Source: Paragonimus skrjabini miyazakii | Lineage: Eukaryota; Platyhelminthes; Trematoda; Plagiorchiida; Troglotrematidae | Length of the DNA: 64,000 nt | Assembly (NCBI GenBank): GCA_014338405.1 | Contig: JTDE01000692.1 | Coordinates: 89,431-153,430 of the forward strand | Direction: 5' to 3' | Part shown: positions 1-13,800 of the stretch, piece after piece | How the letters are laid out: each line of letters opens with the position of its first letter | Numbering within the stretch: position 1 is the first letter of the stretch | Notes under the pieces: model-generated | The model's input: the letters and a program-made list of their open reading frames with translations, nothing else | Database searches by the model: none | Told to the model about the DNA's origin: nothing | Program-made: the position numbers and the translations under genes

Positions 1-3000
1 GGGGGTACCTTACTGCGAGAAGAAATAACTGTTTGCATCACTCAGTTTGTTCCCGAAGATTACACACTTTATTTAGCGCTGTTTATGAATGGAGTATTTA
101 ATGTTGACGAGAAACTGTTGTTTACCAATTAGATTTATATGGAAACCTATTTCCATTTATGAATTTACTGGTAACTTGGTTTAGCCGACAGAATGCTTAA
201 TAAGGGTTCAAGGCAAAGTAAATAACCGTAGTAATTCAACCATCACATGCCTCGGAGCAAACTATCTCGGTTTTGACCGTTTTGCGGCTAGTTCTTTGCA
301 TCGCTGAATACTGATATGTACTTAATGGTATAAATTTCAAGTTTGGTGTTGTAACCGAAACTAGACGCTGTCATTGAGGTTGAAATGCATGAGGCTTGAC
401 ATGAAATCACTTTTGTTACCTTCAAATTCATTGTACTCTGGAGTAAATAAATGAGAATGCGTGATTGAGCAAGTGATGTAGAACTATAATGCAGCAGATA
501 GAAATGTTTTAACTTGAAATGAGACACACTATCAAATAACTTCTAAATACTTACACTAAGGGAGTTAGTGATGGTTTTCTGATCAGAATACTTACAAAAA
601 TTGTCTACTTTTTTATAACTTGATGTCACTGGTTCCATGAAACGTGCCTTTCCAAATATGTCAACAGAACTTGTCAGACTAGTCAACTTGTCACATCCAT
701 TAATCAGGGAAGTCCTAAAAACGCCTTGAAACCAATAGCTGCCTTTAAAATATAAAACAGGAATGCATAATGTGAACCAGATAGATCAGTTAATGCTTGC
801 CAAAAGGCCGGACAATTCAACCATCCTTAATGAGAGCGCTCAACCTAAAAGCTATTTCACCTGATTTTTGCAAACAAATAAATACTAACATAGCAAATCT
901 ATGGTTGCTTCTGGTTGTATCGATCTACACTTTTTTGTTAGATCATATGTGCAAATAGATGTTCAAATAAGCAGCACGTATTCGTAAGCCACAAACGAAT
1001 ATGCTCTGTTTCACTTGAAAAACTGAAACGGCATATAACTCGTTTTTGGTACAGTGTACAACGCTTCCGGCTGTTCTATGAAACATACTCTTATTTTTTT
1101 ATCTGTAAATTTGACTCAAATTAGTGTTATTTTACTTTTTCTATCAAACTTCAAAATACCCTAACTAATCACCAGTAACAAAGCCTTATGAAGATGTCTT
1201 CTCAGTGAATACTCTATCTCTCAGATAATATGCGTTTGTCCAGACTGACTAGGAATTACTTTATGCATCAACCCTTCTTGGAACTGGTGGGCATCAATTC
1301 GCATAGGTCGTTTACGTCCAAAGGTATCGGATAGTTTTAAGCCGTTTACTGTCTGCAACGGTTAATTACATAAAAGAGCGTGCAGTTATCTGGTCTAAAC
1401 CATGATCCGTTAAACATCGTTTAAGCTAAACAGATTTGAGCACTTAATCTCATCCCACTTGAGCTTAGGATGAGAATGTCGTTTAGAGCTTGTTAAATCT
1501 GCAGATAATGAAGATTGTATTTCCTCAGATTACACCGCGAGTATTCCCATAGTTGGTACATGTTTTAAACTTAGGTTTCCCAAGTTGAATTCAATGCCTG
1601 AATAACCCCGTTTATGGGCTGTCCAGTCTGTCTTCCATTAGGACAGCTTAAACAATCCAGACAACCTGCTTGGTGAACAGAATGGGCTAACAAAAGTATT
1701 TTGATACCGGCCATGAATTGCAACAAAAAGCCTGGTATTCATGCATTCAAACATTGGTTAAAACGTTTAAAGTTGGTTGCATACTGCTATGGGTGATACG
1801 TTATTTTGGTTGATCTGTGATATCAACTAGGCCACCTAAAATACCGTTTTAGATAGACAAACACCTCTTTTCCTGATGTTTCGTATTCTTTCTCACACTC
1901 GTTTATTTTATTTCATACGTATTTACCGTTTAACGTTAATCGTGTTGAAGGTTGTAACCACTAACGTTAAACCAACACTTTTACAATTTTTTATTTAGGA
2001 CCTAAAGTTGGATCTTTCTGTTCGAACGTTAGGACCCAAAATCATCCAGTTAACAAATAAAACTGTATGGTTATACTAACTTTAATAGTGTTCAGTTTGT
2101 CAGCTACAACGTCAGGGTCTATTTGGTCATCAGTGGTTAGTTTGGTTGACCGCCTGTTCGACTATAGTTTCATTGGTTGCATATATTATGGTCATAGTGA
2201 GGTACATTTGAATTTAATACTGTATACAGCTTATGCTCTTTCATGTAAGTAAAGATGTATTAAGATTACTGAAATAGTGTCAGTCCTCAGTTTGTAGTCT
2301 GCTAGTTGCCTTGATTAAGTTTCATTCAAAATACAAAGATACCATAAAAACAGATTTTAGACGATAACCATAACTCATCGAAAACTTCTACTGGAGTGAA
2401 CATTTTCTTTGTTCACCTGGAGAAATTAACATGACGGTAGGTTGCGTGAGTAATTGAGTCCAAATCTGAAAGTTCGCAGTTCTTAGGGTAGCTTTTTAAT
2501 TTACCTGACAGACCACTTATCATGACTTGATACTGTGGTACGCCTGCAAAATTATGTTGAGGCTAAGAAGGAGTTTTTTCTGTTCGAAATTGTCAAATTA
2601 GTCGCACTGCGTATTGACAACCACAAATGTGTTATTTGCTCTGAAACATTTCCGATGACTATCCAATGAAGAGTTTTAGGAGTTTGACGATCTAATGGCA
2701 TACGAAACATTGATTTCTTACTAATTTGCTTGGTTTATACACGAATGAATTTCATCCTATTATTTACTGTCACTAATAAGTACTGTATGTATTGAAGGTT
2801 AGTGAGATCACTATTTGAATAAGCATCACGTGTAGTAAATTGGAAATGATTTTTTAACCCCCTCCAATAAATACCTGAAGTGTCATTCACAAAAAAATTG
2901 GAGATAGAAAGTTAAATTTATTCCACTGATTATCGCCAGCGTCCGCAAAATTCGTTAACTCTTGCTATGGTATTAGGTTGACAATTACTGATCCAGAAGG

Positions 3001-4745
3001 AACATGGTGTGTGGACACACACAGGTAAATGTGTAGAACTTAGTTATGTACAGTCGGTATACCTTTAAAACCAAACGTTCTGTTACATCAGAACACTGCA
3101 TGCAACCGTTTTGCCAACATACTCAATGTCTCTACATCTTACTCCGTCCCTTATCCTTTAGATGAAAGTATGGTAGAGTACTTCTGATTGACAGTTAATC
3201 TTAAAAATTTATATGTACATGATTTACCATAATACGGAAAGTCCACCTGATAACCAGTTTTCCAGTTATTTTGAAAATCTTATAAATGAGTCCAGGAATA
3301 TCCTACAGCATAATGATTATATCCCAAAATGAAACAACGATAGTAGCCCTCATATTGTATATGCAAGTTTCCAGATGCACATTTGAAAAGACTGTATTTT
3401 ACTGAATCCTCTGTTGTTTAACCGTACGATATCGCTAAGTTACTTTCTGATCGATTTATTGATGTGACAGAGAATTTATACCTATCAAAAATCATTCGTG
3501 ACTGAACATGATTTTCATATTTGTATAAACTGTACAATCGGTCTCTCTCACAAAATATAGTCAAATTATTGCTAAGAATTTATGTTCAGTTGATTCTTTG
3601 CTTAATGACTTCTACTGTCAGTGTGTACGTTTGGATAACAGTATTTATAAACCCTCATTTAATCCTAAATTTGCTTCAGGTAATTTTGTGTTATTTGTTG
3701 TTTACTGGACACAATTCAGTCCTCCGGGATATGTGTGTATGTCATACTTGACTGTGGAAACACTGCAAGTTCCCTATTGCTTTGACTCAACAGGGGTAGC
3801 AGTTGATCAGAAAGTGTCTGAATGTATAAGAGAGCTTACAAAAATACTGATTCCAGCTACTTACACGAAGCGCAGCATCCCTAGTAACAAAACCGCCTCC
3901 ACGTGAGTAGTAATATGTCAAACTTTCGAACCATTCAAACCGAATTACCTCTCATCGGGAAGAACCACCATGTGTATTGATCAGTTCAACTGATGTGATG
4001 TGTTGCTTATGTCACCTCAGCTGCGTTATTTGTGGAGTTTTCTAGTACACTCAGAGTATAGAATACCTTATGATTCTGTATTTGAGACATTTTACACCGA
4101 ACGCAACTTGATAAGGGTTTTGTTGCTGCTTCGAGCAGATGTCTCAGGTCATCCAACTCTTCTGCTTACTGTGAGTAGCTGTTCCAGGTCAGTTTGTCGT
4201 GCATGAGTAGCTGTAACACGGTTGCTCACTCTCGATATGACAATCGTCTTGCCCACTCCAATCTATAACCATTAGTCCAAGACTTCGCAGCCAGCTTGAA
4301 CCCACAGAGACTACTGATTGTTTGCCAAACAAATGTTTATCACTGAATAGTTGGATGGTAAGATTGACTAAAGTCCAGTGGAGTGTTAGCGGAATCGTCA
4401 TCAGCATATACGGCGGAAAACACGAAATGAAAATCCAGTCCTCGCGCCCCAATCGTGAATTATGTAAGAAAATTGAACTTCACTTATTATGGTTCACTAT
4501 AATTGAAATTCAACTACTTTGAACAACAAATATCCACACTGATATGAGTTGTCAAGGCAGTGTTTGTTATTTCTGACGGTGGTTAACAGACTATTGGCAA
4601 TAAATATATCACTTTTCTGCTTTAATAACCCATGGACCCAAACTATGTGGAGAACTCTTATAACAAGTTTAGAGCAACTCAACCCTAAACGTTGAATTCC
4701 ATTTTTTGCAGCATTCCTGGAGAGTTTTATATATTCCAATTTCAG
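1..4745 (+). other. Sequence upstream of the first recognised exon (probably intron)
   Basis: Only short, unconvincing open frames occur, with no RasGAP PH-domain exon, RNA gene or recognisable repeat. The phase of the exon at 4746 requires a coding exon further upstream, so this is most simply an intron of the same gene. Confidence 0.6.
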
Positions 4746-4844
4746 ATACTTTTGTGAAGTCTGTTTAGACCGTACACTGTACGCTCGAACTACAAGCAAA
4801 CAATCGGATGGAACTGTTTTCTGGGGCGAAAAATTTGAATTGAA
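4746..4844 (+). CDS. RasGAP gene exon a: first part of C2 domain
   Basis: The exon begins after a pyrimidine-rich acceptor ending in ttcag and stops at a strong donor (gtgagt at 4845). It reads YFCEVCLDRTLYARTTSK, then DGTVFWGEKFEL, which matches the C2 core of SynGAP-family proteins (pattern YxCELCLDxxLYARTT...VFWGExFEF). The first base completes a codon from an exon upstream and the last two bases are completed by the T at 13380 to give Asn. The upstream exon, which should carry the end of the PH domain, was looked for in 1-4745 and not found. Residues 1-34 of the window-encoded protein. Confidence 0.92.
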
Positions 4845-7800
4845 GTGAGTCAAATTTTTTTCATCAACCATCATATCATTTCATTTGAGTAAAAGAAATT
4901 TCGACGAAAAACCAGCTAACCTTTCAGCCTGGCTGAACTCGCCTCCAACAGAAGAATAACGAATCTTTTATCTTTTCTAATGCAGAAATCACATCTGGTA
5001 AATGTTACCGACAAATAGTTTGCAAATCGAATAATCTGGCGAATACTGTATAAAAAAAATGCCGAAGTTATCCATTGTTTGGTAAATCAGAGAGAGACAA
5101 GTCCCTTGACGAAAAATGTGTTTTACGAATTCAATGACAACCATGTTAAACTTATTTCTCACTCGACTTATCGTGCCAGACTGCTAACGACTGAGTATAA
5201 ACGTCCTAGAGTTTGTAGGAAATTTACAGTATGATGAAGCTTGAAAACTTGCACATACATTTGACTTGGCGTTTACCAAAATAAACAGAAATGTAGAAAT
5301 GGATAGTATCAGAATTACACCGTTCTGAGCAGTTAACAATAATGGGGTTGTAAATGAAAAAATGCTGGATAAAACTAAATGAAAGAGACATCGACCGCAA
5401 TTTAGCAAACACATTTCAGCACGCAACAGACACTTGCCATCTAACGGTTTATTGCAGCTACATCTGAATGATTCTGATGGACAGTCCAGTTAAAATACAT
5501 AATTAACGTCTTGTAGAAGTGCATAGTTTGCGCGTGACCTCACTACCTGATGAGGTGAGTGAAGCAGTATTGTACCGGGTTCGAAACACCCAAGAAATGT
5601 TTCCACTGGATGTTACGGTATGTCTGGATACTTATCGCAATATGAGAACCTACCTAGGGGTTGGCCGTATTAAGAAAAATACCTTAGTGAAACAATATTG
5701 TTAGTGCCTAACAAAAACTAATAATTCGCTTTCTTGGTCAATGATATCTAGTTAAGTGATTGACTGAGGTGATTTAACGAACTGGTTTCCAGGTACCTAT
5801 CGGATAAATTTATCAGGAATACGGGGAGTATATGAGTTACCGGTCTAAAGAAATTCTATCACATTCAGTTCAAAACGCTTATCATTTGGTAGATCTTATG
5901 CAATAACTAGTGTAATGGTCTATGATGAAGAGCGTATTTCTATTGAACAAGGTTTATCAAGAACAAAAGCATACACACATACATACATATATACATACAT
6001 ACATACATAGGTGCACACATGCACCAAAAATGCCAAATATTTATATAAACTTCTGAATATCTATGGCATACGAAAACATGAAAATAATCTCCACCTTGTC
6101 CGTATGAAGCAGAAGTAGAAAACCTGCGTCCAGTATTCAATCAAGTTTGCCACAATGTTCACGGGCTTCATAAAGTTCACTCTTTTTAAGTAGAAGCATG
6201 GTAGACTTCCCAAGGTCGTCCAGATTCCTACTGCTTATCTTATGCATGTTGTCGTTGTCTGTTTAGGACGGCTTTAATGACTGTGATACATACACTCAGC
6301 ATGTACGTATCTGTTGACTGCGTTGTTTGGCAAGCCTTTTATCGTTTTTCTTACGAAAAAACAACTTACATGCATATCCCATTTGGTGACGTATCTGATT
6401 TAACTAGTAATGTTACAAATGACTATCCCAGCTTCTCGGTAGCTCGATTGCATGTCATCTCAACGACTGACTGACTTATGGTTGAATTGATGGTGTCGAA
6501 AGTTCACTTGATCGTTAAGCTATGGCAGTTATCTGTTCTGCTCATGATGCTCAAATAGAGTTCCTTCGTAGAAAGGCTGTCTTAGCTTAAACTGTTTCAA
6601 CCTTTAACTGCAAACAAAGAGTATTTAGGTGCATGTAGTCCCAAGTGGAACAAGCACAAAGACGGAGGAGTCAGTAGTCTCACACAAAAAGTCGATGCAA
6701 AGAAGTTGAAGGGCACAGTAGTGAGAATCACTGCAGATATAATATCTGACGTAACGTGTAACTTGCACACTCATTCACTAATGTAGTAGAAGATTTGCCC
6801 TATGCCATGTAACTCGAAATAATGGCAAAAAGATTCCCGAAACATACCAGTCCCACATGATAGTTGCACACAAGCCAGCAAGATCAAAAAACTAAATATG
6901 AAACTCTCTTCAAAGGCACAAGAAAAAATATGAGGTGCTTTAACGGTGTAGTCAAGAATATCACGATATCATTGACATTCTAGGCAACACTTTCAAGGGT
7001 TCAACTAAAAGTACCAGAGTCGAAAAACGTACAACACTGGTGAGTCGTTGAGTATTTCTGTGTTGGTTGAAATGTGTTTGTGTATGTATGGATAACTCTA
7101 TGCGTTAGCGCAGAATAGACGTTGTCAAGGGCAATCTTCGGAAGCAGAGTGATCTGCATTCCGGAACAAACGTTGGGCCGTTATATTCGAGCTTTTGTCA
7201 AATGATTTATTATAGCACCCAGCTTGACGGATCCGTTAGACTTAACAAATTCTAATAGTTACTTTGTCTCGACAGATAAATCCATTTATGTGAAGGCAGG
7301 CACTTGGTGTATACATCCTCCGTACGCTTCGTCTTTTTCTCACAAATGCCAATTACTGTGTGCGGACAGTTCGAGTGCAAAAGTTGGTTGTTAATCAAAG
7401 ATGTTCACTGTGGCTTTCTTTCTTCAACCTGGTATCGGCTTCATACAGAGATGCAATGCTGGTGTCAAAGGTACAGTGGCGATAGACGAATCAGGTACTG
7501 AACAACTGCAAGGGTTAGCTTAATCAAAGGAATCGCCTTACAAAATGGTAGCTCACACTCTGTTTTTTAACGAAGCAGAAGTTGCAAACAACAGTTTCCA
7601 TTTGCATACCAGAATATGATTATTACTGATGAATAGTCGGGGATTTGGTTCATTTCAATTTGAACATCACCCACAATTGATCGCAGCTGTCGCATCCCCA
7701 TAAACTTTCCAGTCGGCCCCTTTCGAAAAGAAGCACTAGACTCGAGTTTCGCTCTTATTAGAGCTCGTCAGTAGTGCATATCATCGTCACTGCCGGGACT

Positions 7801-10800
7801 TGAACCACGGACACGCTGTTCATGAGGCAACCGTGTTAACCACTGCGCCATTTCGAGCCGATCGGGCAACCTGATCATTACTCACAAACGAAAGTGGTTG
7901 AGCGCTCAAATATGTTTATTGTTAAGAGAGACTGGTGAATTTTGGAACTAGAAAGTGAGGCACAATACTTCTTGATAGACGAATTTAGCATATTGTATTA
8001 TAAATTTTCCAGTGTAAACTGAACGTTTATCCTCCACTGCATGAGTGACAACTCTGAAACTGAAAGACTGGAATATTTTTTTGTAAAAAGCAAACACTGT
8101 AGGACCAAGCAAACTGAGGCAATGAATCGAGACTGACGTAATCCGTAAATGAGAGGTATAGTTTCTAGCTGAACATTCCTCATATCTGTTCGCAACTTTT
8201 GCATACACATTGACATCCCAGCCAGCCTCATTTGAAAAGAAGCACTAATCTTGAGCTTTGATCTCCTTAGAGCTCGTCAATAGTGCATATCCTTTCCAAG
8301 GCCGGGATTAGAATTCCAGCCACAGTTTTATGAAGCAACCATGCTGATCACTGCATCATTGACCTCACATTAGGCATAGCCGAATATCGCGCAGCAGATT
8401 TAAAGAATTCGGAGATTTTAACCTGTATCGTAAGTTCTATCAGGAAGGTTCTCGATCGGAGTTAACAGGACAGTGTCTTCTCTCGAGACGAACGGGCAGC
8501 CTGATCATTGCTGATAAGTGTAAGTGGCCGAGCGTTCAGATTGAATAATTTGGTCGCGCTGGTGTGAGATCAATGACACAGTGGTCAACGTGGTTGTCTG
8601 ATGAAGGCATGACTGGAGTTTTAGTCCTGGCCGTGGAAAGAATATGTACTATTAACGGACTCTGATGAAAGCGAAACTGGAGTCTAGTACTTCTTCTCAA
8701 AAGAGGCTGGCTAGAATCTCATTGTGAATACAAAGGTAACGATCCGATATGAGTGGTGTTTGACTGGGAATTAACCAAATCTCAGACTACTCGTCAATAA
8801 TCTGAAAAATCGGTACAGTGCCGACATACGAAATTGACGTTGCAAACGAGCAAGCGATAAGACGAATTGACAGCAAACTAAAACGGTATTCGAGCGCGGT
8901 ATTAGTAATATGTTCGACTACCAGGGTTAACTCTCGGTGTTCTTACTCGTTCAAACAAATGTTTGAGCACATGTGGAGGTTTGCAAAGAAAAGGTTGCAA
9001 ATGACAGTCGGAACGCTGACATACCTAGTAATAAGTAGATAGGGTCGTCGTAACACTTACAATTAGGTAACGGGTGGCAAGAATTCGGTTATTCAAAGAC
9101 ACATCTTAGAGGTAAAAATGCTGGATTGTAATAGGGATATTCTTTGGGCTAAAAGTATTTGGACGCAGATATGAACGTTAGAACTACGGATGGTGTTACA
9201 AACGTGTTTGGGAGGTTCACAAAGGCGTTTCAGAGAACGATCTTCACATTCAAATGGCTTAAGAAGCTCCTTAGTTTAGTAATTTTTCCATAGTCACTTG
9301 GCAACAACATTCTGCGGAATTAACGAACTACAATACTGTTAATCAACATTTTACGGTTGTAGCTAAAGAACAAAAACTGAATATTTACCCGTTTCCGAAA
9401 AATCTTTCGACAAGTCTAACTACAATTCTAATGAACACAATTCGTTGAGGCTACTCCTCCGTATACTAGCGACGTTGAAAGCGGAAAATTAGGTTATGTC
9501 TGTCGAGTTAACATCAAAGATAGATTTTCTGTGAATAGACATAATTTCATCCATCAGATTAAATATATGTGCATATTACAATTTTTTAATCTATCCTTGT
9601 AATTCTGTTCCTTGAAAATTATTTGGAAATTAAGGTTTCATCACAAAGAAATCTGCAATCCATACGATCAGGTTATGTAACGAAAAATAAATAGTTTTCG
9701 TTACAACACCAGCGCTTCTGTGCATTTAGCTGATGTGGATGGAGCATCTATGGAAAACAGTTCTGTTTGGATGGCTAATATCGAACCAACTCAAGAGTAA
9801 GATTGCAATCAAAAATACCTCATTATTTCCGGTTGAACATCTTCAAAAGGTGTGCTCAGATCTAAACTAAAGTCAACATGACAATATTAATCAGTTGATG
9901 ACCGGTTCTTCATAAACTTTCGCTAAAGTCCTATTGTGGCAAAGGGTTATGATCATATGTGTTCTGTGGACCAAAATTCGAACATTTTTTTATCCGACTG
10001 CGCAACGTCAGAGGTCGAAGACTAGCAAAGAAGGGAGTAATTGACGTAATACTTCCAGTGGCCGGTAATAGTTTTTTCAATCACGGTGTTGAAATTCGGA
10101 AACAAATAACCAAATGGGTTGCACAGAATGAGCGTTTCGTGGCTGCTTGTGATGTTTTCAGCAAATACTTGATGGTTTCCCCTTTTCAATTTAATTGTGG
10201 TCCACTTTTAGAACCAGAAGATTTATCACGTTGAATGATTTCACCTTGCATACTTTCCAAACAGAAGCGGATTGGATAGCCTTTTTCCATGAGTGTTTTT
10301 CTACACGATGAGGCCTTTCAAATTACATGTTCTGTCAAAAAATTTTGACCAGCAATGTTAACTAAGATTCTCATTTGACCGGATAGGTGTATCGCTGGGA
10401 CTACTGGTGTGCTTTCCCATCCAATTATGCTTTCGATAGACAGACCGTATTATGAGTCAGTTGGTAAGATGTCGCAAGTGGGTACTTAGGAACGTTGATG
10501 TATCTGCATATTCTTACCCGATCGTGAGGTTATCGTTGGTATTCAGCAAATACTTCGTATCAAACATAGTTATCGTTATTTATTTAATATCCGTGAGTGG
10601 GATAATAATATCAACTTACCTCTGGTGTAGCTGCACATGATCGAACGCGACATCTATCTCAAGTGGGCAAAGGCGAACTAAACGGGCTAGGCATGGCGAC
10701 ACCACCGGTTTATACATGAACGTCGTCATAGTAGCAAAACTTGACGTTTGCTGAGCAGAGTCACAGAAAACAATTTAATTCAGACGCAAATAACGATATA

Positions 10801-13800
10801 TTCAGCCCGTTTAGCTCTTTAGATGGAAAAGCTTTATCAGTAGTCTGGATCAAAGAAAAATTGATAGACAACCAAATCGTGTTCATGTTGGTCGTGTGTT
10901 TATTGCCGTAACCCAAGCTGTTTAGCGGGTCAATCAGCTGGAAACATTCTTGTCAAGTTTTTTGACTCTTGAATTTACGCCATTTCTACGATAACTTTTG
11001 TTACGACAAACCAAAGGATATTTGATACTTGTCTTAGAGCTCAGGTAACTTTGTGGACTTTGAACAAAATATGGAAGTGCAGAGTATGTGGTTATTTTGA
11101 CGTAAAGCTTATTTTGATTATGTTTAGAAAGTTAACTTTTCGTATAAGAGTTCTTTTAGTTCTATGTTAATACATCGCTCAAGTGGATTAGTATCATGGA
11201 TTGCACATTAAAAACAGGATTACGTAGTAGCGTTAAATAGTGATCGTATTGGTGGAATAAGAAGGATTTTATCTATAACCATGGGTCCGGAGTTCTTGTC
11301 CGGTTATCGTTTTATAAAGTTTTCACCGGATCATAGCTGAATCGGTAGGGTTAGGATTCAGAGGTATTTCAAGTTTAGATTTAGTAACGCTGTATCCGCT
11401 CCCACAGTGGACCAACTCAGTTTTTGAACTACATACGCTCGTCTTCAGAAAACCAGTTAGGGAAGTTGGTATTGGAAAGGTCGGGACTTAGCTCGTGACT
11501 GGATGTCATCTGCTTCATTTGGAGGCACAGTTCGCCGCTTTAAACAAGAGAAACCCGACAGAAGTGCAAAACGCTTGTTTATTGAAGATTTTAAGACTTG
11601 TGGAAATCGCCTATTGAACAACAAACCCATGTATGTGACACGGTGAATGAGAGCGTTTCTTTGTGAGAACGTCCAAAATAAACTTGTGCCCAAAATTGGT
11701 ACGGAAGTCACGTAACTACTTTTATAACGTATAGGACATTGGATACTCTAAAACCTAAGATGATCCAAGACGACCGTAGCCAACGACTTTTGTGGTAATT
11801 ACACACTCCTTGTATATTTGTAAATATCGTACATCAAGGTTTGTAATACTAAAAGCTAAATACCTTTCTGGCTGAAAACTAAAACAACAAAAAACTCACT
11901 CGTGTTACATAATCCAACGTCTTCTGTTGTGAAATAATATGATAAGACGCCGATAACTTTGGACTGTACGTGTCTAGACAAGGGCCAAGTAATGAGGGTT
12001 TGGATTCAGAATCTATCCATGAAAAGCACACTACAGTAATCACTGTCATTTTCTGAGCTTCGCAAGAGAGACTGTTTTTTCGAGAACCACTCAGTTCGTC
12101 GCGGTCTTGAGAGGTTCAAAAAATAAATCAAGGATTGTTTACTTTTGTCTAGTGGAATAACATTCAGTTCGTAATGTAATTACATCAACTCATTCAGTAA
12201 CTGCTAGTGTTCATACTGTAAAACACAACTTCTGATCATTTGTAAGGGGTTTGCCTGATAAGCACTGCTCACTTGTATCAGTGCAGTACCGCTGAAATGA
12301 CCCCGAATTTAGTTCGGAGCGGTTTCGTGCCGGTTAATAAACCATCCTTAGACTACTAAGTGTGTAGTTTAAGTTCGGTTCACCATGACTTCCATATTGT
12401 CATTTCGTTTGGGGTTCCATTTCTATTTCAATCATTGAAATATGTTTTCTGTGTGGTTATGAGAAATGTATCTTTTAACGCAGGTAGGTTGTTCCGAATA
12501 AGTCTGCAGCTTCCATTTTTCTTGGATGAGGTGTTTCTTTATCTATCGTTTCTTCCTAAAGATGAGAGTGTATGCACAATGTTTGACCGCAAAGTAGGGT
12601 TTCTAACTGAAAGTTGATGAATCATATATCTTAAGACATGTAGATAACATGTCAGTCAGAATTCTTTGGGAATTGTGAAGCTGTCTTACTGAGTTAGAGG
12701 TTTCTCTAGATTGTTGTATGGCTTGCTTCTCGACGTTCGATTTCTTTGCAGCAAATGATGTACATAGTTAGGTTGTTGAAACAATGAAGTCTACCGAACT
12801 CGTCTAACTGACCTCTTGTGCTTCAAAGGCAACGTTTCACAAGTTTTCTAGTAATACGTAACACGCAATAACCGAATTTTGTTGCTCACTTGATCGTTAA
12901 AATTATCCCTGAACTGTGTGCTGGTTGACTTGAAAGGTTGCGAAATAACGATTGCTCTGTGTGAGTTGACATTAGTGAATGTGCTTCTGGTTTCCCAATC
13001 CATGAGTGGAACATCAAGTTCCTTGTGACACGAGGGATTTTCCCACTTGGGTTTTCCTCGAAATTATTGGAGTATGTGTTCATTGGCGGGGTATTATCAT
13101 ACTCTGTTCGTTTTTTCATCAAAGCTAACGTCTCAAACTAGCATTTTGAGAACATCGATGACCTTTCTAATTTTGGTAGATTGCTACTTTTACTCAGAGT
13201 TCTAACAACAAACCGAAAATTAATTATTGACTTTAGTACATATAATTGAATGCTTCCGAAACAGGGGTAAACGTCCAACCTAGGAACCTTAATTAATTTA
13301 TGCAATTCTTCCCCAATTTCAAGAATAAAACAAATTTATATCCGTGCTGTAAAACACATTTATTTCCCTTTCATCGTAGTAATCTCCCGGAATTGTCGAT
13401 ACTCACCATCAATTTGTATAGACAAGGACCTGGTTCGAACAAGGACAAACGTCAACGCAACAAGGCATACAATCAATTTGTTGGTGAGTTCTTGTTAAAA
13501 AACATAGAAACTACAAAACAAAGTTTTTATTTGGTTCCGTTGATTCAGATTTTTAAGAGAGTTGGCCAAGTCATGTTTGAACGTTTTCTGTTGGTTTTAC
13601 AAGCTTTCGTGAGATGCACAAATGTATTTATTACTCCAGTGATCACAGAAAATTACGCAGTTTAGACAGACACCTCTTAATCTAGATGTGTATGCTATCA
13701 AGAACGAAGAGATCAAGCAAATTTGTTGAGGAATTTCTTTAATGTGGAAATATTTCTTCACTGTTGAGTACTCCCCTCTCTTACAGTAACTGCTTCAAAG

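Larger units (their letters stand above)
7622..7915 (-). mobile_element. Hammerhead SINE copy A (with inverted 5' piece)
   Basis: On the minus strand, 7854 to 7622 matches the 3' two thirds of the repeat family: box A, box B, hammerhead, T4 run and the conserved 3' end (attactgatga on the plus strand). The portion 7855-7915 is the 5' part of the same element in the opposite orientation, fused close to box A, so this copy is internally inverted. Its ribozyme is the best preserved of all copies in the window. Family membership rests on direct comparison with the copies at 29.9 and 61.6 kb. Confidence 0.88.
4845..13379 (+). other. RasGAP intron (8.5 kb)
   Basis: Bounded by gtgagt and tcgtag. 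It holds a short tetranucleotide repeat near 5.97 kb and three hammerhead SINE copies at 7.6-8.8 kb. The rest shows only scattered short open frames with no recognisable protein. Confidence 0.88.

Noticed and set aside
3598..3906. Frame of 102 codons upstream of the first exon, tested as the PH-domain exon
   Set aside because: It lacks the PH-to-C2 linker pattern expected before the C2 domain, and its end does not give a donor in the required phase with matching residues.
9959..10234. Open frame of 91 codons with VFSKYLMVSPF, reminiscent of an integrase
   Set aside because: The similarity is one short word without the flanking catalytic residues or any other part of an element.
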